In this document: positions 1 through 7,626 of the stretch, piece after piece | How the letters are laid out: each line of letters starts with the position of its first letter | Position numbering within the stretch: the stretch's first letter is position 1 | DNA from: an uncultured Clostridium sp. | GTDB lineage: Bacteria > Bacillota > Clostridia > Lachnospirales > Lachnospiraceae | Direction of reading: 5' to 3' | Length of the DNA: 15,505 nucleotides | Assembly (NCBI GenBank): GCA_900551135.1 | Contig: URUX01000045.1 | Location: 1-15,505, forward strand | The notes under the pieces: generated by a model | Seen by the model: only the letters and a program-made list of their open reading frames with translations | Database searches by the model: none | What the model was told of the DNA's origin: nothing | Translations under genes and position numbers: made by a program

Positions 1-223
1 GGCTGCATATGGCCTTTATACTCTGGTTTCCAGTCTTTTGCCAGAGTCTCTGGCAGCCGGCCGTCTGGGGCTGATAATTGCCATTTGCCCGGCCATTGCA
101 GGTGCCATTGCCGTTTACGGTCTACTATTATTAAAATTTGGAGGCTTCAGTGACAGAGAATTAAAGGATATGCCGATGGGAACCAGGATTTTAGGAGCAG
201 CCAGAAAACTTCATCTTCGCTGA
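1..223 (+). CDS. SpoVB/MurJ-type polysaccharide flippase, C-terminal end only
   Basis: Partial gene. The frame is open from base 2 to a TGA at 221-223, so only about the last 73 residues are seen. The visible part holds a hydrophobic helix (LGLIIAICPAIAGAIAVYGL, followed by LLLKFGG), then a polar tail with the pattern GGFSDRELKDMPMG. A last membrane helix followed by a 'G-x-[ED]-L-x-x-[LM]-P-x-G' tail is typical of the SpoVB/polysaccharide-biosynthesis branch of the MOP superfamily, whose members flip lipid-linked cell-wall or cortex precursors. This family assignment rests on the tail alone; another MATE-like transporter is possible. There is no terminator before the next gene, and the BofC-domain gene 53 bases downstream would fit a sporulation or envelope setting. 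Confidence 0.55.
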   Translation, partial: AAYGLYTLVSSLLPESLAAGRLGLIIAICPAIAGAIAVYGLLLLKFGGFSDRELKDMPMGTRILGAARKLHLR

Positions 224-276
224 TAAGGATAATTTTGCAAGATAAGCAGATACTAACCATGGAAAGGAGGATTTCC

Positions 277-660
277 ATGAAAAAGTTTGTATTCTGCGTA
301 TCTTTATTTTTAGGGGTCAGTCTTATGTGTCTGGGCGCAGCGCATTTCATAAAAAAAGCCATGCCGATAGAAGAGCCGTCTGTTTCGCCAACGGTAAAGC
401 AGGAAACGTCTCCGCCAGACCGGATTGTGATGAATCAGAATGAGGTGGAACATATTTCTACTCCAGAAGAACCGCCGTACTGTCTGGTGGCGGAAGATGG
501 ATTTTTACTGGTATTCCGCAGAAAACAGGAGGAGGTATGTCTTTACACCCACATTCCCATAACCGATTTTCCAGAGCAAGAACAGGACAGACTGCGGGAG
601 GGAATCTGGTTTGCAACCATGATGGAAGTTTACAGCTACCTGGAATCCTATACCAGCTGA
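277..660 (+). CDS. BofC C-terminal-domain-like membrane-anchored small protein
   Basis: A 127-residue protein. The start at ATG 277 was chosen because AAAGGAGG (263-270) sits 6 bases upstream; an in-frame TTG at 235 has no such site. Residues about 4-24 form a single hydrophobic signal/anchor segment preceded by Lys2 and Lys3. A Pro/Glu/Thr-rich linker follows (about 30-60), then a C-terminal domain of about 60 residues starting YCLVAEDGFLLVF and ending ITDFPEQEQDRLREG...YSYLESYTS. That pattern matches the BofC C-terminal domain found in many Clostridia proteins. In Bacillus, BofC helps control the SpoIVB protease during sporulation; whether these short clostridial proteins do the same is not established. 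The protein is likely secreted or anchored outside the membrane. The stop codon lies inside a 21-bp tandem repeat. Confidence 0.6.
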   Translation: MKKFVFCVSLFLGVSLMCLGAAHFIKKAMPIEEPSVSPTVKQETSPPDRIVMNQNEVEHISTPEEPPYCLVAEDGFLLVFRRKQEEVCLYTHIPITDFPEQEQDRLREGIWFATMMEVYSYLESYTS

Positions 661-689
661 CAGCAAAACCATACCAGCTGACAGCAAAA
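650..689 (+). repeat. Tandem 21-bp-period direct repeat across the stop codon
   Basis: The 19-base sequence ATACCAGCTGACAGCAAAA occurs at 650-668 and again at 671-689, separated by CC, giving a period of 21 bases. The first copy supplies the last codons and TGA of the BofC-like gene; the second repeats the same codons and TGA in frame just beyond. It looks like a recent small duplication with no coding consequence. Confidence 0.85.
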
Positions 690-726
690 GAGGCGGATTT
701 TCACAGTGGCAAAGCTGGTTTAACTG

Positions 727-735
727 TGTTATACT
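727..735 (+). promoter_or_regulatory. Possible extended -10 promoter before the FAD enzyme pair
   Basis: TGT followed by TATACT (730-735) gives an extended -10 box. The -35 position (707-712, TGGCAA) is poor. The element overlaps a 6-bp inverted repeat, CACAGT at 702-707 and ACTGTG at 723-728. No terminator separates this from the upstream gene, so it may be an internal promoter. Weak evidence. Confidence 0.3.
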
Positions 736-768
736 GATTACCGAATACCATCAGGAGAGGTTTAAATA

Positions 769-2079
769 GTGAAAAAAACGATTATCATAATCGGAGGCGG
801 AGCTTCTGGTATGGCTGCGGCCATCTGGGCAGCCAAATCGGGAGCAGACGTGACGATTTTAGAGCATATGGACAGAGTTGGAAAAAAGATTTTATCGACA
901 GGAAACGGCCGGTGCAATCTGACCAACCAGTATATGGACGCAGCCTGTTACCGTTCGAACCAGCCGGATTTTCCATTAAAGGCGCTGAAACAGTTTGGAA
1001 CCAAAGATACCATTGACTGGTTTTCCGATATGGGATTAGAAGTAAAGGACAGACAGGGCTATTACTATCCTGTGTCGGATCAGGCCTCTGCTGTGCTGGA
1101 TGTACTGCGAATGAGTTTAAAGGAGTATAACGTCCGGGTAATCTGCAGTTTTTCTCCCACATCCATTCAGAAAAAAGGAGAAGGCTGGCTGGTGGGAGGG
1201 CTGGTAAAAGATGGAGAACATGGATCGGAAAAGAAGGAACGGATTCAGGGAAATGCCCTGATTTTGGCGACAGGGGGGAAAGCGGCTCCCGCTACCGGTT
1301 CAGACGGTTCCGGCTATGAATTGGCAAAGATGCTGGGACATACGATTATCCGTCCCCTTCCGGCATTGGTTCAGCTTCGGTGTCAGGGTTCTTATTATAA
1401 ACAATTGTCGGGAATCCGGACAGATGCAGCTTTAACCCTGTATGTCGAAAAAAAGGCTGCGGTCAGAGAACGCGGCGAACTGCAGCTTACAGACTACGGC
1501 TTAAGCGGAATTCCGGTTTTCCAAATCAGCCGGTATGCCTCCAGAGCCTTAAGTGAGAAAAAGAACGTAACGGTCCGGGTGGACTTCTTCCCCGAAAAAA
1601 CGGAGGCAGAAATGAGGCAGATGTTGGAAAACAGGGCAAGGCGGTTTCCAAATCGGCTGTGCGAAGACTTTCTGACCGGTTTGCTCAATAAAAAGCTGGC
1701 AGCGGTACTGTTAAAGCTGTCCGGCATCCGCCTGACAGAGACCTGCAAAAGCCTTACCAGGGGACAGATCGATGCCCTGACCAGCCAAATCAAAGAATAC
1801 CAGGCATTGGTTCAGAGCGTCAATCCCTTTGCCAATGCCCAGGTGTGCTGCGGAGGAGTCGATACCAGGGAGGTAAGTCCCTTTACCATGGAGTCCAAAA
1901 TTCAAAAAGGACTGTACCTGACAGGAGAACTTCTGGATGTAGACGGAATCTGCGGCGGCTATAATCTGCAGTGGGCCTGGACCACCGGTTATCTGGCGGG
2001 AAAAGCGGCGGCTGAAAAAACTGCGGCAGGGAAGACTGCGGCAGGAAACAAATCCCAGAGAAAGGAGAAGCATATATGA
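769..2079 (+). CDS. HI0933/YhiN-family FAD-dependent oxidoreductase
   Basis: A 436-residue protein starting at GTG 769, preceded by AGGAGAGG (753-760). The N-terminal Rossmann motif is G9-G-G11-A-S-G14, followed by the strand-ending acidic region (VTILEHMDRVGKKIL) and the family signature GNGRCNLTN. A central ILATGG-KAAPATGSDGSGYELA segment and the C-terminal GELLDVDGICGGYNLQWAW block are both diagnostic of the HI0933 group (also called aminoacetone-oxidase-like). These are cytoplasmic flavoproteins whose physiological substrate is mostly unknown. The last 20 or so residues beyond the fold are a low-complexity Lys/Ala/Gly tail made by a 15-bp tandem duplication. The stop overlaps the start of the next gene (ATGA), so the two flavoproteins are translationally coupled. 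Family assignment is firm; the reaction is not. Confidence 0.88.
   Translation: MKKTIIIIGGGASGMAAAIWAAKSGADVTILEHMDRVGKKILSTGNGRCNLTNQYMDAACYRSNQPDFPLKALKQFGTKDTIDWFSDMGLEVKDRQGYYYPVSDQASAVLDVLRMSLKEYNVRVICSFSPTSIQKKGEGWLVGGLVKDGEHGSEKKERIQGNALILATGGKAAPATGSDGSGYELAKMLGHTIIRPLPALVQLRCQGSYYKQLSGIRTDAALTLYVEKKAAVRERGELQLTDYGLSGIPVFQISRYASRALSEKKNVTVRVDFFPEKTEAEMRQMLENRARRFPNRLCEDFLTGLLNKKLAAVLLKLSGIRLTETCKSLTRGQIDALTSQIKEYQALVQSVNPFANAQVCCGGVDTREVSPFTMESKIQKGLYLTGELLDVDGICGGYNLQWAWTTGYLAGKAAAEKTAAGKTAAGNKSQRKEKHI
2017..2046 (+). repeat. 15-bp tandem duplication in the C-terminal tail
   Basis: Two in-frame copies of a 15-base unit (2017-2031 and 2032-2046) encode KTAAG twice. They differ at two third-codon positions, so the duplication is not brand new. 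It lies after the conserved end of the HI0933 fold and only lengthens the tail. Confidence 0.8.
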
Positions 2080-3725
2080 TACGGCTTTCCCAGGTAAAGC
2101 TTCCAATCCGGCACAGTCAGAAGGATCTGACAGCAAAAGCAGCCAAAGCCCTTCGGATACAGCCTGGTCAAATCAGGCGGATGGAGATTGTAAAGCAGTC
2201 CATTGACGCCAGAAAACGGGAAGAGATTACATACAGCTATGTGGTAGACATCTGGGCAGATCAGGAGGCGCAGATTGTAAAGAGAGCCAAAAATCCCAAT
2301 GCAGTTCTTAAAAAAGAACTGCGTTATACCTTTCCTTCCTGTGGAACGGAACCTCTTCTTTCTCCTCCAGTAATAATCGGAGCAGGTCCGGCCGGACTTT
2401 TTTGCGGCCTGATACTTGCCAGGGCCGGTTACCATCCCATTTTGCTGGAACGGGGCGGTTCGGTAGAGGAACGGAAAGAAAAAGTTGATAAATTTTGGAA
2501 AACGGGAGAATTCGATCCCCAGTGCAACGTTCAGTTTGGAGAAGGCGGAGCCGGAACGTTTTCTGACGGCAAATTAAATACTCTGGTAAAAGACGTTTCC
2601 GGACGGAATGGTGAGGTACTTCGGATTTTAGCGGAATTTGGAGCAGATCCGTCCATCTGCTATGTCAATAAGCCTCATATTGGAACCGACGTATTAAGTC
2701 AGGTAGTGAGACGGATTCGGGAAGAAATCATCCGACTGGGCGGTCAGGTAAGGTTTCATGCCTGCGTAACGGATTTCCGGATAGAAGAGAAGCCTGACGG
2801 CTCCAGAAAACTGACCGGCGTTCTGGTCAATGGAACCGAATCCATTGACACCAGTGCAGTGGTACTGGCTGTCGGCCACAGCGCCAGAGATACTTTTGAA
2901 GTGCTGCATCAGAAAAAGGTTCCTATGGAGCCCAAGGCCTTTGCTGTTGGCCTCAGGATTCAGCATCCTCAGGAGCAGATTGACAATTCTCAATATGGCA
3001 GCGAAGCGGCCAGGATTTTAGGAGCGGCAAGTTATAAACTGACCCATCAGGCACAAAGCGGCAGAGGGGTCTACACCTTTTGCATGTGTCCCGGAGGCTA
3101 TGTGGTCAATGCGTCTTCCGAACAGGGACGGCTGGCAGTAAACGGTATGAGCAACCATGCCAGAGACGGAAAAAATGCCAACAGCGCAGTCATTGTCACT
3201 GTCACTCCGGAAGATTTTGGAGGAGATGAAAACCGTCCGCTGGCTGGCGTAGAATTCCAGAGAAAACTGGAGGAAAAAGCCTGGGAGTTGGGACAGGGGA
3301 AAATTCCCGTCCAGCTTTACGGTGATTTTAAGGAAAATCGTATGTCCGAAGCGTTTGGTGAAGTGACGCCGGAATTTTGCGGCAGCTTTCAATTTGCCAA
3401 TTTGCGGGAATTAATGCCTGCCGGATTATCCGAAGCCTTTATAGAAGGTGTGGAAGCGTTTGGCCACAAAATACAGGGATTTAACAGGGAAGATGGAATT
3501 TTGGCAGGAATCGAAAGCCGCACCTCCTCTCCCGTAAGAATTCCCAGAGACAAGGATTCTGAAAGTGCGATAGAAGGACTGTATCCCTGCGGAGAGGGAG
3601 CCGGATATGCCGGAGGAATAACTTCGGCTGCTATGGACGGCATCCGGACTGCTGAGGTTCTGGCAGGCCGCTATCAGCCGTTTTCTGACATGAAGAACAC
3701 TGTTTTGGATAAGGAGCAGATATGA
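2076..3725 (+). CDS. COG2509-family FAD-dependent dehydrogenase
   Basis: A 549-residue protein; ATG 2076 overlaps the preceding stop by four bases, with AAAGGAG at 2061-2067. About 95 residues precede the flavin fold and begin MIRLSQVKLPIRHS; this N-terminal module is typical of COG2509 and probably a separate small domain. The FAD-binding motif is G102-A-G104-P-A-G107, followed by an acidic end of strand at LLERGGSVEERK. Downstream are the conserved NVQFGEGGAGTFSDGKLNT block and a C-terminal PCGEGAGYAGGITSAAMDG motif that closes the FAD site. Substrate and partner are unknown for this family. Its coupling to another flavoprotein upstream and to proB downstream is suggestive but does not give a function. 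The family call is strong. Confidence 0.88.
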   Translation: MIRLSQVKLPIRHSQKDLTAKAAKALRIQPGQIRRMEIVKQSIDARKREEITYSYVVDIWADQEAQIVKRAKNPNAVLKKELRYTFPSCGTEPLLSPPVIIGAGPAGLFCGLILARAGYHPILLERGGSVEERKEKVDKFWKTGEFDPQCNVQFGEGGAGTFSDGKLNTLVKDVSGRNGEVLRILAEFGADPSICYVNKPHIGTDVLSQVVRRIREEIIRLGGQVRFHACVTDFRIEEKPDGSRKLTGVLVNGTESIDTSAVVLAVGHSARDTFEVLHQKKVPMEPKAFAVGLRIQHPQEQIDNSQYGSEAARILGAASYKLTHQAQSGRGVYTFCMCPGGYVVNASSEQGRLAVNGMSNHARDGKNANSAVIVTVTPEDFGGDENRPLAGVEFQRKLEEKAWELGQGKIPVQLYGDFKENRMSEAFGEVTPEFCGSFQFANLRELMPAGLSEAFIEGVEAFGHKIQGFNREDGILAGIESRTSSPVRIPRDKDSESAIEGLYPCGEGAGYAGGITSAAMDGIRTAEVLAGRYQPFSDMKNTVLDKEQI

Positions 3726-4585
3726 ACACCCAGATTCGTTTGACATTAAAAGAGAAAAAAAGAATTATCATTAAAATTGGTTCTTCCTCCCTGACCCATA
3801 AGGAAACCGGAGATTTAAATCTGGTTAAAATCGAGAAACTGGTTCGGATAATCAGCGATTTAAAGGCTCAGGGAAAGGATGTAATTCTGGTGTCATCTGG
3901 AGCCATCGCTGCAGGACGGCAGGCTCTGGGACATCGTGGAAAACCAGCTTCTCTGGCTGAAAAACAGGCGTATGCAGCTGTTGGCCAGGCCAGACTGATG
4001 ATGGTGTATCAAAAGCTGTTTTCGGAATATAACCAGACGGCTGCCCAGGTGCTTTTGACCAAAAATACCATGGTAAACGATGCTTCCCGATTTAATGCCC
4101 AGAATACCTTTGAAGAACTGTTAAAGCTTCACACCATTCCCATTGTCAATGAAAATGACACCGTTTCTACCTCGGAAATCCCATTGGTTGATAATTTTGG
4201 AGACAACGACCGGCTGTCTGCCATTGTAGCAGCACTGATAGGAGCGGATCTTTTGATTCTGCTTTCTGATATTGACGGCCTGTATTCTGATGATCCCAGA
4301 AGAAATCCCAAAGCCAGGCTGATTCCTCTGGTACCGGAGATTACAGAAGAACTGCTGGCTATGGGAAAACCGACTTCTGGAAGTGATGTAGGAACCGGAG
4401 GCATGGCAGCAAAGCTGGCAGCAGCCCGGATTGCCACAGACAGCGGATGTGACATGGTAATTGCCAATGGGGAAGAGGTATCTGCCGTTCTGGATATTAC
4501 AGAAGGAAGAGAGCGGGGAACGTTATTTTTAGCCCATCCAAATAAAGATTTTGATTTAATGAGTTACATTCATTATGAGTGCTGA
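3722..4585 (+). CDS. proB: Glutamate 5-kinase (ProB), form without PUA domain
   Basis: Catalyses ATP-dependent phosphorylation of L-glutamate to gamma-glutamyl phosphate, the first step of proline synthesis, in the cytoplasm. The protein has 287 residues. Amino-acid-kinase motifs are in order: KIGSSSL (18-24), the SSGAIAAGRQALG loop, NENDTVST (from 143), FGDND (159-163), LLSDIDGLY and GTGGMAAKLAAARIA. The length matches the short clostridial type; the C-terminal PUA domain of the roughly 370-residue enterobacterial enzyme is absent. Feedback inhibition by proline normally acts on the kinase domain, so it may still apply. The start ATG 3722 overlaps the previous stop (ATGA), with GGAG at 3713-3716. 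The partner proA lies about 850 bases downstream behind two other genes. Confidence 0.95.
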   Translation: MNTQIRLTLKEKKRIIIKIGSSSLTHKETGDLNLVKIEKLVRIISDLKAQGKDVILVSSGAIAAGRQALGHRGKPASLAEKQAYAAVGQARLMMVYQKLFSEYNQTAAQVLLTKNTMVNDASRFNAQNTFEELLKLHTIPIVNENDTVSTSEIPLVDNFGDNDRLSAIVAALIGADLLILLSDIDGLYSDDPRRNPKARLIPLVPEITEELLAMGKPTSGSDVGTGGMAAKLAAARIATDSGCDMVIANGEEVSAVLDITEGRERGTLFLAHPNKDFDLMSYIHYEC

Positions 4586-4618
4586 TCGGCATGATTTAGA
4601 AACAGTTTCTTTACAATG

Positions 4619-4646
4619 TTGACATAAAAATTTTATGTATACTAAT
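4619..4646 (+). promoter_or_regulatory. Candidate promoter with a perfect 17-bp palindrome
   Basis: TTGACA at 4619-4624 is a perfect -35 box. The -10 is ambiguous: ACTAAT (4641-4646, 16-base spacer) fits best, while TATACT (4638-4643) is closer to consensus but only 13 bases away. Inside it lies a perfect inverted repeat, ACATAAAA (4622-4629) and TTTTATGT (4631-4638) around one A. A repressor bound there would cover the spacer. This would give DUF896, cyclo-ligase and proA their own transcript. Confidence 0.45.
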
Positions 4647-4660
4647 CTGGGGGTTTTAAC

Positions 4661-4876
4661 ATGAATCAGGAAAAAATTGACCGCATTAATACTTTATATC
4701 ATAAATCCCAGTCCGTAGGACTGACCGATGCAGAAAAGAAAGAGCAGGCTGCTCTCCGCAAAGAGTACATCGAGGCCATCAGACGGAATATGAGAGGTAC
4801 GTTAAACAATATTTCGATTAAAGAGCCAGACGGCACGATTACGGACTTGGGAAAGAAGTATGGAAACAAAAAGTGA
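4661..4876 (+). CDS. DUF896 (YnzC-type) small protein
   Basis: A 71-residue cytoplasmic protein starting at ATG 4661 behind GGGGG (4649-4653). It shows the whole DUF896 pattern: an N-terminal helix (KIDRINTLYHKSQ), a turn with GLTDAEKKEQAALRKEYI, a second helix ending AIRRNMRGTLNNI, and a short tail with DGTITDLG. The fold is a helical hairpin and no biochemical role is established. In Bacillus subtilis the homologue ynzC sits beside lexA and yneA in the SOS region, but no LexA-type site is visible here. The gene ends inside the next one (17-base overlap), so translation of the two is coupled. Family call is confident; function is unknown. Confidence 0.88.
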   Translation: MNQEKIDRINTLYHKSQSVGLTDAEKKEQAALRKEYIEAIRRNMRGTLNNISIKEPDGTITDLGKKYGNKK

Positions 4877-5459
4877 AATACGAAAAAAGATCCGGTCGCT
4901 CCGCAGGGCAGTTACCAGCAAAGAAAAGGCCGAATGGGATCGGTCTTTAAAAGACCGGCTGTTTGAATTAGAAGAAATGAAGCATCCTGTCAGTGTGTTC
5001 TGTTATCTGGATATCCGAAATGAAGCAGGAACCAGATTGATTTTAGAGGAACTGTGGCAGAAAAATATCCCTGTAGCCGTACCCAGGGTTCTGTTTTTTT
5101 ATATTGAGGATCTTTCGGAGACCAGACCCAGCGCCATGGGAATTTTAGAGCCGGAGCCGGAACTTCTTGGATCGGAACGCTCTATTCCGGCCCGTCCCAG
5201 CCATGATTCGGTTATCATAGTCCCAGCTGCAGCATTTTCCGGAAACGGAATAAGAATCGGCTATGGCGGAGGGTATTATGACAAATATCTAAATCGGTTT
5301 TCAAATATAATGTGGAAAAAAATCGGGCTGGGCTATGATTTTCAGCTATTTGATTCCCTTCCCTATGAATCTCACGACTGTCTGTTAGATCAGATTGTGA
5401 CACCGACACAAACAATTGTTTGCAGGAGGAATGACCATGACATTGATAGAAATGGGTAA
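4860..5459 (+). CDS. 5-formyltetrahydrofolate cyclo-ligase
   Basis: Converts 5-formyl-THF plus ATP to 5,10-methenyl-THF, recycling the stored folate form into one-carbon metabolism in the cytoplasm. The protein has 199 residues, the normal size. Signs are the basic N-terminus (EIRKKIRSLRRAV), the substrate strand VSVFCYLDIRNEAGTR, and the family signature from residue 128, GNGIRIGYGGGYYDKYL, whose glycine-rich loop and Tyr-Tyr-Asp bind ATP and Mg. ATG 4860 has only a weak GAAAGAAG upstream, and it overlaps DUF896 by 17 bases, so it probably depends on coupled translation. Its 3' end overlaps proA by 23 bases and contains proA's ribosome binding site. Homologues carry the names yqgN, ygfA/fau or fthC. 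Confidence 0.93.
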   Translation: METKSEIRKKIRSLRRAVTSKEKAEWDRSLKDRLFELEEMKHPVSVFCYLDIRNEAGTRLILEELWQKNIPVAVPRVLFFYIEDLSETRPSAMGILEPEPELLGSERSIPARPSHDSVIIVPAAAFSGNGIRIGYGGGYYDKYLNRFSNIMWKKIGLGYDFQLFDSLPYESHDCLLDQIVTPTQTIVCRRNDHDIDRNG

Positions 5460-6681
5460 AAAATCCAGGGCAGCAGCGGCTGTTTTAAATACCCTGGGCT
5501 GTACCAGAAAAAATGAAGGCCTTTTGGCTGCAGCTGATTCGCTGTTAAGCCGAAGCCGGGAAATTGAAGAGGCAAATGCAAAAGACATGGAACGAGCCAG
5601 AAACCGCCAGATGAGCCAGGGACTTTTAGACCGGCTTGCTTTAAATCCAGCCCGAATCAAAGCAATGGCAGACGGATTGCGGGAAGTCGCATCTTTAGAA
5701 GACCCGGTGGGAGAGGTATTGTCTATGAAAACCCGTCCCAATGGCCTTGTTATCGGTAAAAAACAGGTTCCCCTGGGGGTAGTGGGCATCATCTATGAAG
5801 CCAGGCCAAACGTAACGGCAGATGCATTTGGACTTTGCTTTAAGTCAGGAAATGCCGTAATATTAAAGGGAGGAAGTGATGCCATTTTCTCAAATCAGGC
5901 CATTGTAGAGGCATTAAGAGAGGGGCTGAAATCCTGCGGTCTTTCGGAAGATGCCCTCCAGCTGGTGTCCGATACCAGCAGGGAGACGGCCAGAGAGATG
6001 ATGCGCCTGAACGGCTATATCGACGTATTAATTCCCAGAGGAGGAGCCGGACTGATTAAAACTGTTGTAGAAAACAGCACCGTGCCGGTTATTGAAACGG
6101 GAACCGGCAACTGCCATGTATTTGTGGATGCTTCTGCAGATTTTGATATGGCTCTTTCCATTATTGAAAATGCCAAGACCCAGAGAATCGGAGTCTGCAA
6201 TGCCTGCGAATCCCTGGTAATTCACAGGGATATTGCACCGGAAATTCTGCCCCTGTTAAAGGAACGTCTGGATCGGTTTTCTGTAGAAATCAGGGGAGAT
6301 GAGGAGGCCTGCAGTCTGGTGTCCGGCCTGGTTCCAGCTTCCGCGGAAGATTGGGGAACCGAGTATCTGGATTACATAATTTCTGTGAAAATTGTGGGAA
6401 CCATAGAAGAAGCCATTGCTCACATCAATCAGTACAATACCGGACATTCCGAAAGCATTGTTACTTCGAATTATGCCAGCGCCCAGAAATTTTTAAATGA
6501 AATCGATGCCGCAGCAGTCTATGTTAACGCATCTACTCGTTTTACAGACGGATCTGAATTTGGATTTGGGGCAGAAATTGGAATCAGCACCCAGAAACTT
6601 CACGCAAGAGGCCCTATGGGATTAAAGGAACTGACCACAACCAAATACGTAATATACGGAAATGGGCAGATTCGGGAGTAA
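5437..6681 (+). CDS. proA: Glutamate-5-semialdehyde dehydrogenase (gamma-glutamyl phosphate reductase)
   Basis: NADPH-dependent reduction of gamma-glutamyl phosphate to glutamate 5-semialdehyde, the second step of proline synthesis. A 414-residue ALDH-superfamily protein of normal length. Motifs seen are GVVGIIYEARPNVTADAF, the nucleotide-binding KSGNAVILKGGSDA, LIPRGGAGLI, ETGTGNCHVFVD, the catalytic cysteine in GVCNACESL (Cys254; Cys257 is a nearby second cysteine), and the C-terminal FGFGAEIGISTQKLHARGPMG block. ATG 5437 was chosen because AGGAGG (5424-5429) lies seven bases upstream; an earlier in-frame TTG at 5416 and ATG at 5431 are badly spaced. The gene overlaps the cyclo-ligase gene. 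Semialdehyde cyclises to pyrroline-5-carboxylate, whose reductase (proC) is not in the window. Confidence 0.95.
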   Translation: MTLIEMGKKSRAAAAVLNTLGCTRKNEGLLAAADSLLSRSREIEEANAKDMERARNRQMSQGLLDRLALNPARIKAMADGLREVASLEDPVGEVLSMKTRPNGLVIGKKQVPLGVVGIIYEARPNVTADAFGLCFKSGNAVILKGGSDAIFSNQAIVEALREGLKSCGLSEDALQLVSDTSRETAREMMRLNGYIDVLIPRGGAGLIKTVVENSTVPVIETGTGNCHVFVDASADFDMALSIIENAKTQRIGVCNACESLVIHRDIAPEILPLLKERLDRFSVEIRGDEEACSLVSGLVPASAEDWGTEYLDYIISVKIVGTIEEAIAHINQYNTGHSESIVTSNYASAQKFLNEIDAAAVYVNASTRFTDGSEFGFGAEIGISTQKLHARGPMGLKELTTTKYVIYGNGQIRE

Positions 6682-6716
6682 TGTAAAAATGTGCAAGATA
6701 AAAGGGGGAATACTGG

Positions 6717-7580
6717 ATGACACCAAGCAGTAATCAAGTTGTACTTCGCCTGGAAGATGCAAAACCAACTATGACACGAACGGAGAAAATGGTAGCATCA
6801 TATGTGGAGGAAAGGCTCAGCAAAATACCCGCAATGTCCATTAAACAATTAGCAAAACAGAGCGGTACTAGTGAGGCATCTGTATTGCGCTTTTGTAAAG
6901 TGCTGGGATATCGTGGTTATCGAGAGTTTACGTTAAGTCTATCGGCGGCATTGGGAAGTATAGAGGAAAAAACAGAAGAAAAGAAGTACACAGATATTTG
7001 CCCTGGAGACAGACTGGAAACTATCATTGAAAACGTTTCATTTAATAATCGTCGTTCTATTGAAGATACACTAATGGTTTTAGATAAAGAGCAGGTAGAA
7101 GAGGCTGTTAGCCTGCTTTCCTCTGCTCAATGGGTAAACTGGTATGGATTAGGGGCTTCTGGTCTGGTATGTCAAGATGCACAGCAAAAATTCGTGCGTA
7201 TAAAGAAACATTGTCAGGCATTTGTTGACAGCCATAGCATTCGAACAACGGCATCGATTTTGGAGAAAGAAGATGTTGCGGTTTTTGTTTCGAATTCCGG
7301 TACGACTGAAGAAATTTTAGATGCATTAGCATTAGTAAGGGAAAATGGAGCAAAAAGTATTGCAATTACACGGTACAGCAAAAGTGATTTGGCTCAAGGT
7401 GCAAATGTAATTTTAAATATTTCGACTCCGGAAGTAACATTTCGAAGCGGGGCAATGGGCTCCAGAATCGCCATGTTAAATGTGGTAGATGTGTTATTTT
7501 CTGCTGTAGCAAGCAGAGAGTATGACTCTGTAAAGAATTACCTGGATCGAACCAGAGGCGCTTTAGTACGTAGACATTAA
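6717..7580 (+). CDS. MurR/RpiR-family transcriptional regulator (HTH plus SIS)
   Basis: A 287-residue DNA-binding protein with an AAAGGGGGAA ribosome site at 6701-6710. The N-terminal HTH_6 domain covers roughly residues 15-90, with the helix-turn-helix around 40-70 (MSIKQLAKQSGTSEASVLRF, then CKVLGYRGYREF). The SIS sugar-isomerase-like domain covers about 125-250 and includes GLGASG and the phosphosugar-binding loop SNSGTT at residues 192-197. Such proteins sense phosphosugars or related phosphorylated ligands and control sugar, amino-sugar and sometimes D-amino-acid catabolism. It follows proA by 35 bases with no terminator, and composition becomes more AT-rich from here on. The most plausible target is the ABC transporter operon starting at 9612, but this is inference; neither murQ nor rpiB is nearby. 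Confidence 0.9.
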   Translation: MTPSSNQVVLRLEDAKPTMTRTEKMVASYVEERLSKIPAMSIKQLAKQSGTSEASVLRFCKVLGYRGYREFTLSLSAALGSIEEKTEEKKYTDICPGDRLETIIENVSFNNRRSIEDTLMVLDKEQVEEAVSLLSSAQWVNWYGLGASGLVCQDAQQKFVRIKKHCQAFVDSHSIRTTASILEKEDVAVFVSNSGTTEEILDALALVRENGAKSIAITRYSKSDLAQGANVILNISTPEVTFRSGAMGSRIAMLNVVDVLFSAVASREYDSVKNYLDRTRGALVRRH

Positions 7581-7626
7581 TAGGGAACATACAGAACGCA
7601 TAGAAGATAAAAGGAGGAATTTGCTT

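Noticed and set aside
1711..2435. Long minus-strand reading frames opposite the two FAD enzymes
   Set aside because: They lie wholly opposite genes with firm family motifs, have no recognisable domains, and show no ribosome binding sites of their own.
6717..7580. A murPQ or ribose operon regulator
   Set aside because: The protein is of the MurR/RpiR family, but no MurNAc-6-P etherase, PTS component or ribose isomerase gene is nearby, so naming it murR or rpiR would be unsupported.
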